Assembly (NCBI GenBank): GCA_043777755.1
Contig: JAYWHK010000101.1
Span: forward strand, 1 to 29,935
DNA: 29,935 nucleotides
Reading direction: 5' to 3'
Origin: CANHEE01 sp043777755
GTDB lineage: Bacteria; Bacteroidota; Bacteroidia; Chitinophagales; Saprospiraceae
The position numbers and the translations under genes were made by a program. Under the pieces are notes generated by a model. That model searched no databases. It was not told the DNA's origin and worked only from the letters and a program-made list of their open reading frames with translations. Shown here in pieces: positions 25,705-29,935 of this stretch. Positions within the stretch are counted from its first letter, which is position 1. Each line of letters starts with the position of its first letter.

Positions 25705-25769
25705 ACTCATTAATTTAGCCCAGCTATTCAGTCTTACGCATTGCAAAATAAATTTTCATTAACCTAAAA

Positions 25770-25777
25770 TAATTTTG
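25770..25777 (+). promoter_or_regulatory. -7-like element TAATTTTG upstream of the small ORF
   Basis: It matches TAnnTTTG and lies 38 nt before the ATG at 25816. The nearest TTG (25741-25743) is 26 nt upstream, too far for a good -33. Confidence 0.45.
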
Positions 25778-25815
25778 TCCCAAACCTTATTATTTTACCC
25801 TAAACATTTTTACCC

Positions 25816-25905
25816 ATGTTACTCCTTTCAATCTTAGCAGTAGTACTCATTTTTTTCGGCTTTGAAGCGGTCAATCCAACAAAAAAAGCGCAAAGAAGAT
25901 TTTAA
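25816..25905 (+). CDS. Possible 29-residue small membrane protein
   Basis: ATG at 25816, TAA at 25903-25905. The predicted peptide has one hydrophobic segment (MLLLSILAVVLIFFGFEAV) and a basic tail (TKKAQRRF), the layout expected of a single-pass small membrane protein obeying the positive-inside rule with a cytoplasmic C-terminus. It has a promoter-like element before it and a terminator hairpin after it (25928-25965), giving a compact transcription unit. I do not recognise a family. It may be a chance ORF. Confidence 0.5.
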   Translation: MLLLSILAVVLIFFGFEAVNPTKKAQRRF

Positions 25906-25927
25906 AAACAAGGTATTATTCTAAACT

Positions 25928-25965
25928 AAATTGGCTGTTTCAATTAAATTTGAAACAGCCAATTT
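25928..25965. terminator. Bidirectional terminator between the small ORF and the esterase gene
   Basis: Arms 25928-25943 and 25950-25965 form a perfect 16-bp stem (core TTGGCTGTTTC) with a TTAAAT loop. T runs on the plus side (to 25967) and A/T on the minus side fit use in both directions. Confidence 0.9.
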
Positions 25966-26787
25966 TTATTTATTTCCTATTGCCCAAATCAAAAAAGCAG
26001 GCATAATTGCGCCCCATGTTTTGGGATTGTGTTCACCGTCTTGGACTTCTTCGTAATTGATGTCCACATTTTTATAACCAATTGATAATAAAGCATTTAT
26101 AGCATCTTGGGTATCATCAATCGCATCAATAATTCCATTGTTATTTCTATCATCTTCTTCGTCACGAGTGCCAACTTGAAACCAGAATTTCAATCCATCA
26201 TGTTTTTTCCCATTGGCAATTGTTTCAATCATGATACGGTCAGCATCAGGATTTTTTTCATCAAAAGGACGACTTCGCCACCAAAGCGATGCTGAAAATG
26301 CACCAATTTTTGAAAAAATACCAGCATTATTCCAAGCAATATCCAAAGCAGAAAGCCCGCCAAGGGAAAATCCTGCAATCATCCGTTGCCTTGAATCTAC
26401 ACCATAATTGTCTTGTAACCAAAGCAGTAACTCTTTGACAATGAATTGATTATACTGATAAGCCTTGTTTCCATAACCAGCATAATGATTGCCTTCGAGT
26501 GTGCCATATTCATACATTCGATTTTCATTACAATGAACACCTACAATAATCGCATCTTTAATCAATCCTTCTTTGTACATCCATTTGAGCGTATTTTTCA
26601 TGCCCAAGGCTTCAAAATCTTGTCCATCATTAAAAACAATCAAAGGATATTTTTTATAAAAACGATAACGAAGTGGCAATAAAACATCAACCGTTACAGA
26701 ACGCCCAAGTTGTGGCGAATAATTTGTAAAACGATAATTTTGTCGAACAAACGATTGTTTTACATAAGTATAAAAACGTTTAATCAT
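25966..26787 (-). CDS. Alpha/beta-hydrolase, esterase D / enterochelin-esterase-like
   Basis: 273 residues, no signal peptide. The nucleophile elbow is GFSLGG with Ser141. The likely acid is Asp209 in VGTRDE and the likely base is His253 in DGEHNPKTW, completing a catalytic triad in the order of the PF00756 family. Residues 213-224 read D.N.NG.ID..D, an EF-hand/dockerin-like calcium loop placed right after the catalytic Asp. Its start overlaps the dapA stop by 8 nt, so the two are co-translated on the minus strand. The natural ester substrate is unknown. A link to lysine or cell-wall synthesis is not evident beyond position. Confidence 0.85.
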   Translation of the reverse strand: MIKRFYTYVKQSFVRQNYRFTNYSPQLGRSVTVDVLLPLRYRFYKKYPLIVFNDGQDFEALGMKNTLKWMYKEGLIKDAIIVGVHCNENRMYEYGTLEGNHYAGYGNKAYQYNQFIVKELLLWLQDNYGVDSRQRMIAGFSLGGLSALDIAWNNAGIFSKIGAFSASLWWRSRPFDEKNPDADRIMIETIANGKKHDGLKFWFQVGTRDEEDDRNNNGIIDAIDDTQDAINALLSIGYKNVDINYEEVQDGEHNPKTWGAIMPAFLIWAIGNK

Positions 26788-27682
26788 TCAAACCTGATTT
26801 TTCCATTGCCAAACGCAAGCCTTCTGTATTCGCATCTGACTGTGGAACAAGCGGCAAACGAACCATTTTTTCACACAAATCCATAACATTCAAAGCTGCT
26901 TTGATTCCACAAGGATTGTTTTCAACATACAACCAAGGATGAATGTCGTGCAAAGCATAGTTCAACTTATTAGCAGTTTTGAAATCGCCCTGTATAGCAG
27001 CACGTACCATCGTAGAAAAACTTTTTGGATAAGCATTCGCAATGACAGAAATCATGCCCTGACCGCCAGCCGCAATCATTGGAAGTGTTATCGCATCATC
27101 GCCAGAAAGCACCATAAAATGCTCAGGTTTGTACTTGATAATGTCCATACACTGAGTCAAATTGCCAGACGCTTCTTTTACAGCAATGAATTTTTCATTG
27201 GCATGAGCCAAACGAACAATCGTATTTGCAGCAACATTTGAACCCGTGCGACTTGGCACATTGTATATGATAATTGGCAAAGGTGAAAATTCCGCTACTT
27301 TCAAGTAATGCTGAAAAATACCTTCTTGAGAAGGTTTATTGTAAGCAGGACTACTCGAGAGTATCGCTCCGAAACCTTCTAAATTATAAACCTTAAAACG
27401 GTCTAAAATCGTCGCTGTATTATTTGAACCAAAAAGTCCAGCCACAACAGGTTTTCGACCATTCACTTGTTTTAATGTAAAAGCAAAAACTTCTTTACAT
27501 TCAGCAGTTGAAAGCGTAATTGCTTCGCCCGTTGTTCCCAACGAAACGATGTAATCAACACCACCATCTTGTAAAACATATTCAATCAAGCGTTCCATTG
27601 CCGCCCAATCAATATTTCCATTTTTGTCAAATGGCGTAACCAATGCCACGCCAGTTCCACTAAACTGCGACTGCAACCTCAT
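26780..27682 (-). CDS. dapA: 4-hydroxy-tetrahydrodipicolinate synthase
   Basis: DapA condenses pyruvate with aspartate semialdehyde, the branch point to diaminopimelate and lysine. The 300-residue product has GTTGEAITLS (49-58) with the active-site Thr pair, Tyr140 in IIIYNVPSRTG, and the Schiff-base Lys169 in FIAVKEASGN, then the glycine-rich LSGDDA. All catalytic residues are present and the length is standard. Its start codon lies 23 nt inside the end of the preceding DUF6913-like gene, and its end overlaps the esterase gene. The three genes form one tightly packed operon. Confidence 0.97.
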   Translation of the reverse strand: MRLQSQFSGTGVALVTPFDKNGNIDWAAMERLIEYVLQDGGVDYIVSLGTTGEAITLSTAECKEVFAFTLKQVNGRKPVVAGLFGSNNTATILDRFKVYNLEGFGAILSSSPAYNKPSQEGIFQHYLKVAEFSPLPIIIYNVPSRTGSNVAANTIVRLAHANEKFIAVKEASGNLTQCMDIIKYKPEHFMVLSGDDAITLPMIAAGGQGMISVIANAYPKSFSTMVRAAIQGDFKTANKLNYALHDIHPWLYVENNPCGIKAALNVMDLCEKMVRLPLVPQSDANTEGLRLAMEKSGLND

Positions 27683-28229
27683 GTTTTTTATTTATTTTGC
27701 CTAAGTACAATTCTATTTGGCGAATTAAAAATCTTAAATCTGTATTGGATTGAACGTCAATCATCAATTGTGACTCATGGTGAATCTCCGTATAACGTCC
27801 TGCTTTAAAGTTTGCCTGTGACACTGCGGTAATAAAATCAATCACTTTATTATCGCCAATTACATACGTATATAACATATCAAAAGGCTGTTTGATAAAA
27901 TCGCCAATCACGGCAGATTCTTTTCTGGGCACTTGCTTCCAATCCAAATCTTTGATGTTGAAATAAGGATAAGGCGTACCTTCATGTGGATTTTTATCAT
28001 TAAAAAAACCAATAATACGAACTTTTTTACCTTGTTTTCTAAGCGTTTCCGCTTGTTGTGCAATAATTTCACGATTTTCTTGAATCGAAGCGTCGAAAAT
28101 AATTCCTACTGTTTTCACCTCACCATGCGTGCGGAGTTTTACCCGAGAATCTCTTAATTGTTTCGACAATTCTTTCTTAAAATAGTGATTCTTAATCTTT
28201 GACAAAAGTGCTGTCATGTGTTCATTCAA
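27660..28229 (-). CDS. DUF6913-like conserved hypothetical protein
   Basis: 189 residues with no signal peptide or membrane helix. It has a basic N-terminus (KIKNHYFKKELSKQLRDSR), then an alternating beta/alpha core (VKTVGIIFDAS, KKVRIIGFFNDK, DMLYTYVIGDNKVIDFI) and a C-terminal helix (LRFLIRQIELYLGKINKK). I recognise it as resembling the uncharacterised DUF6913 family of Bacteroidota. It is first in the operon with dapA, overlapping it by 23 nt. Its function is unknown; the steady linkage may reflect a link to lysine or peptidoglycan supply. The start may be Met1 or Met5. Confidence 0.75.
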   Translation of the reverse strand: MNEHMTALLSKIKNHYFKKELSKQLRDSRVKLRTHGEVKTVGIIFDASIQENREIIAQQAETLRKQGKKVRIIGFFNDKNPHEGTPYPYFNIKDLDWKQVPRKESAVIGDFIKQPFDMLYTYVIGDNKVIDFITAVSQANFKAGRYTEIHHESQLMIDVQSNTDLRFLIRQIELYLGKINKKHEVAVAV

Positions 28230-28290
28230 CTTATGTGAAGAAATAGTGTTTCTAAAATAGTGTGTTTCTGAGATAGTAAAGGCGTATAAA

Positions 28291-28331
28291 AATAATCAAC
28301 ATTTTTTGTCGCTGTAAAAATGTTGGTTATT
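28291..28331 (-). terminator. Hairpin, probable terminator of accA
   Basis: Arms 28291-28306 and 28316-28331 pair over 16 bp with one G-U (core CAACATTTTT). On the minus strand it is followed by TTTTTATACG. It lies about 255 nt beyond the accA stop, which is distant, so it may alternatively serve as a leader structure of the next minus-strand operon. Confidence 0.6.
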
Positions 28332-28478
28332 TTAGCCCAACTACTTATAACTCGTTTGGGTACGAATTATTTTATAAAAAGCAATATTTTTTACAGAATA
28401 CGTCTATTCTTATTGCTTTTAATTAATTTTATAAGTTAGCTATACTTACGAGATTAAAACGAAGTTTTAATAAAATTG

Positions 28479-28541
28479 GTGAAATTAGATTTAATTATTA
28501 AACTACGATTAGTGAAAATTAGTAAAATTAGAGGAAATTCG
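28479..28541. repeat. Short degenerate GTGAAATTAG-type direct repeats
   Basis: Four related units: GTGAAATTAG (28479), GTGAAAATTAG (28512), TAAAATTAG (28523) and AGGAAATTCG (about 28532). They are AT-rich and short, and could be decayed intergenic repeat or low-complexity sequence. Confidence 0.4.
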
Positions 28542-28586
28542 TGTTTAAAACTTACACACTAAATTATTACCAATTTTGTAACTATG

Positions 28587-29654
28587 CTATTCCGCAGATT
28601 CGTCTGCAATTTCTTCTAATTCTACACCTTGTTTGTTCGCAGAAGGGTTCTCAATTGGCGCATCAATCGCTTTTGACTTGTCACCTTTCTTACCTGTTTC
28701 GATAGAATACTGCCCCATTCTTTCATATTTTTTAATACGCTCATCAATAAGTGTATCAGTATCTTTACGTTTCAGTTCAGCCAACGATGCCAAAATCTGT
28801 TCTTTCAACTTTACAGCAGCATCTGACGGCGAAGAATGTGCGCCACCAATCGGTTCTCTAATGATACCATCAATCAATTTATTGTTAAACATATCATCTG
28901 CGGTCAAACGAAGTTCAGCAGCGGCTCTTTCTTTGTAATCCCAGCTATGCCACAAAATAGAAGAACAAGACTCAGGTGAAATAACAGAATACCAAGTATA
29001 TTCCATCATAAAAACCCTATCACCAAGACCAATTCCAATAGCACCGCCCGAAGCACCTTCTCCAATAATGACACAAACGATAGGCACTTTCAACTGCGCC
29101 ATTTCAAAAAGATTCCTCGCAATCGCTTCTGCTTGACCTCTTTCTTCCGCTTCTAAACCAGGAAAAGCACCAGGCGTATCAATCAAAGTAACTACAGGAA
29201 AGCCAAAACGCTCTGCCATTTTCATCAAGCGCAATGCTTTTCGATAACCCTCAGGATTTGCCATACCAAAGTTACGGTACTGGCGGGTTTTGACATTTGT
29301 GCCTTTTTGATGTCCAATTATCATCACGGTCTGTCCGTCTAAATCAGCCAAACCACCAACAATCGCTTTATCATCAGCAAAAGTTCTGTCGCCATGAAGC
29401 TCAACAAAACTACTGCACATTTTTTCGATATAGTCCAAAGTATAAGGACGCTCAGGATGTCGAGAAAGCAATACCTTTTGCCAACCCGTCAAATTAGCAT
29501 AAATCTCTGTACGCTTCGTACTGATTTTAGCTTCCAACTCATTGACCATTAGCGTCACATCAATCTCCCCTTGTTCGCCTACTTGCTTGATTTTATCCAA
29601 CTGTTCGTAGAGCGCTTCCAATGGTTTTTCAAAGTCTAAAAACATTGTTGACAT
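28587..29654 (-). CDS. accA: Acetyl-CoA carboxylase carboxyltransferase subunit alpha
   Basis: AccA with AccD forms the carboxyltransferase that makes malonyl-CoA for fatty acid synthesis. The 355-residue product carries LDFEKPLEALYEQLDKI at the N-terminus, RHPERPYTLDYI (65-76), ELHGDRTFADD (85-95), the oxyanion-type GEGASGGAIGIG (198-209) and the typical VISPESCSSILW (224-235). It is about 35 residues longer than E. coli AccA owing to an acidic, likely disordered tail ending ELEEIADESAE. Met1 (29654) or Met4 may be the start. It is transcribed divergently from tRNA-Asp. Confidence 0.97.
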   Translation of the reverse strand: MSTMFLDFEKPLEALYEQLDKIKQVGEQGEIDVTLMVNELEAKISTKRTEIYANLTGWQKVLLSRHPERPYTLDYIEKMCSSFVELHGDRTFADDKAIVGGLADLDGQTVMIIGHQKGTNVKTRQYRNFGMANPEGYRKALRLMKMAERFGFPVVTLIDTPGAFPGLEAEERGQAEAIARNLFEMAQLKVPIVCVIIGEGASGGAIGIGLGDRVFMMEYTWYSVISPESCSSILWHSWDYKERAAAELRLTADDMFNNKLIDGIIREPIGGAHSSPSDAAVKLKEQILASLAELKRKDTDTLIDERIKKYERMGQYSIETGKKGDKSKAIDAPIENPSANKQGVELEEIADESAE

Positions 29655-29719
29655 CTGATTATTCTATTTTAATTTATTCAAACTATTTCAAAAATATATC
29701 TTGGTATTAAAAAGGAGTA

Positions 29720-29727
29720 CAAAGTTA
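29720..29727 (-). promoter_or_regulatory. -7 element for accA
   Basis: The minus strand reads TAACTTTG, matching TAnnTTTG, with an implied start near 29713 and a leader of about 59 nt. No clear -33 TTG is seen at the expected distance. Confidence 0.5.
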
Positions 29728-29786
29728 CTACAAAAACACGAAGTTGTTACCTCAAAAAAAGTTTTTTTATTTTTTTTATAAAAAAA

Positions 29787-29818
29787 TTTGGATAATTAAA
29801 AAACACCTTGTATCTTTG
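29787..29818 (+). promoter_or_regulatory. Promoter of tRNA-Asp
   Basis: TTTG at 29787-29790, 20-nt spacer, TATCTTTG at 29811-29818. This is the best match in the window to the Bacteroidota consensus, with a start near 29825, about 20 nt before the tRNA. Confidence 0.85.
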
Positions 29819-29844
29819 CAACGTTTTTAAGAAAAGACACTACT

Positions 29845-29918
29845 GGATCGGTAGTTCAGTTGGTTAGAATGCCGCCCTGTCACGGCGGAGGTCGCGGGTT
29901 CGAGTCCCGTCCGGTCCG
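29845..29918 (+). tRNA. tRNA-Asp (anticodon GTC)
   Basis: A 74-nt cloverleaf. Acceptor arms GGATCGG and CCGGTCC pair with one T-G. The D arm is GTTCAGTTGGTTAGAAT. The anticodon stem CCGCC/GGCGG encloses loop CTGTCAC with anticodon GTC at 29879-29881. The T arm contains GGTTCGAGTCC. The discriminator is G and CCA is not encoded. Its G34 is a queuosine site, so it should be a substrate of the pathway that QueG (13051-13974) completes. Confidence 0.97.
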
Positions 29919-29935
29919 CAAAAAGCCACTCAGCA

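Larger units (their letters stand above)
25407..25815. other. Non-coding region with a large palindrome and a promoter-like element
   Basis: About 400 nt without a supported gene. An 18-codon ORF at 25429 has no support. The region holds the palindrome 25616-25704 and a TAATTTTG element at 25770-25777. No terminator follows the Spy-like gene directly, so the operon mRNA may extend to the palindrome. Confidence 0.65.
28230..28586. other. Intergenic region between accA and the DUF6913-dapA operon
   Basis: About 357 nt without a gene. It contains the hairpin at 28291-28331, a second stem (28377-28386 with 28411-28420, 10 bp, AAAAGCAATA), a small palindrome ATTAAAACGAAGTTTTAAT, and short degenerate repeats at 28479-28541. 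I found no TAnnTTTG element on the minus strand for the DUF6913-dapA operon. Confidence 0.65.

Noticed and set aside
28377..28420. AAAAGCAATA inverted repeat as a terminator
   Set aside because: Ten AT-rich pairs around a 24-nt loop without a U tract are too weak to call.
29919..29935. Encoded 3' CCA or a second tRNA after tRNA-Asp
   Set aside because: The sequence after the discriminator is CAAAAAGCC, not CCA, and only 17 nt remain in the window.

Overview
The window is about 30 kb of an AT-rich Bacteroidota chromosome. The evidence is consistent across it. Four surface or secreted proteins carry type IX secretion (T9SS) C-terminal signals: one gliding-motility-type CHU_C domain and three type A sorting domains. 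There is a fused LpxC-FabZ enzyme, and there are promoters of the Bacteroidota type TAnnTTTG with no purine-rich Shine-Dalgarno sequences. A CarboxypepD_reg/TonB receptor and DUF6913-like, ECF-sigma and anti-sigma genes of Bacteroidota style are also present. The family below phylum cannot be fixed from this window.

Layout, left to right. (1) 1-7607: the 3' part of a giant adhesin-like gene, open at the left edge. It has near-identical 72-residue Ig/PKD-like repeats, then 29 tandem two-cysteine repeats of about 69 residues, one more Ig-like domain and a CHU_C tail. A strong bidirectional hairpin (7681-7724) separates it from (2) a minus-strand lipid A operon: lpxC/fabZ fusion, lpxA and an ABC ATPase with unusual Q- and H-loops. 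(3) 10885-13974, plus strand: a lipoprotein with a peptidoglycan-binding-like C-terminus, then miaB and queG, both tRNA anticodon-loop modification enzymes. (4) 14117-17283: a TonB-dependent receptor followed 8 nt later by a CrtA-like (spheroidene monooxygenase family) gene. (5) 17400-23630: a surface-protein cluster of one beta-helix protein and two tandem propeller-like paralogues, all with T9SS type A tails. (6) 23683-25406: ECF sigma factor, single-pass anti-sigma-like protein and a Spy/CpxP-like periplasmic protein, followed by about 400 nt of non-coding DNA holding a large palindrome and a possible 29-residue membrane peptide. (7) 25966-28229, minus strand: overlapping esterase, dapA and DUF6913-like genes. 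(8) accA (minus) and, at the right edge, tRNA-Asp(GTC) behind a textbook Bacteroidota promoter.

The most notable feature is at 17484-17615. A good promoter (17404-17434) leads into an ATG at 17484, whose frame runs through a (CT)7 tract at 17548-17561 and stops at 17598-17600. Losing one CT unit (or gaining two) joins this ATG in frame to the 978-codon beta-helix surface protein. That adds 42 residues and turns a short, uncharged hydrophobic start into a long, basic signal-peptide-like leader. This looks like a slipped-strand contingency (phase-variable) switch for a T9SS cargo protein, caught in the frame-shifted state. Other points worth a second look are the abrupt lysine enrichment midway through the giant repeat protein, the homopolymer cluster inside the CrtA-like gene, the diverged sorting tails of the tandem paralogues, and the 25-bp-stem palindrome near 25.65 kb.
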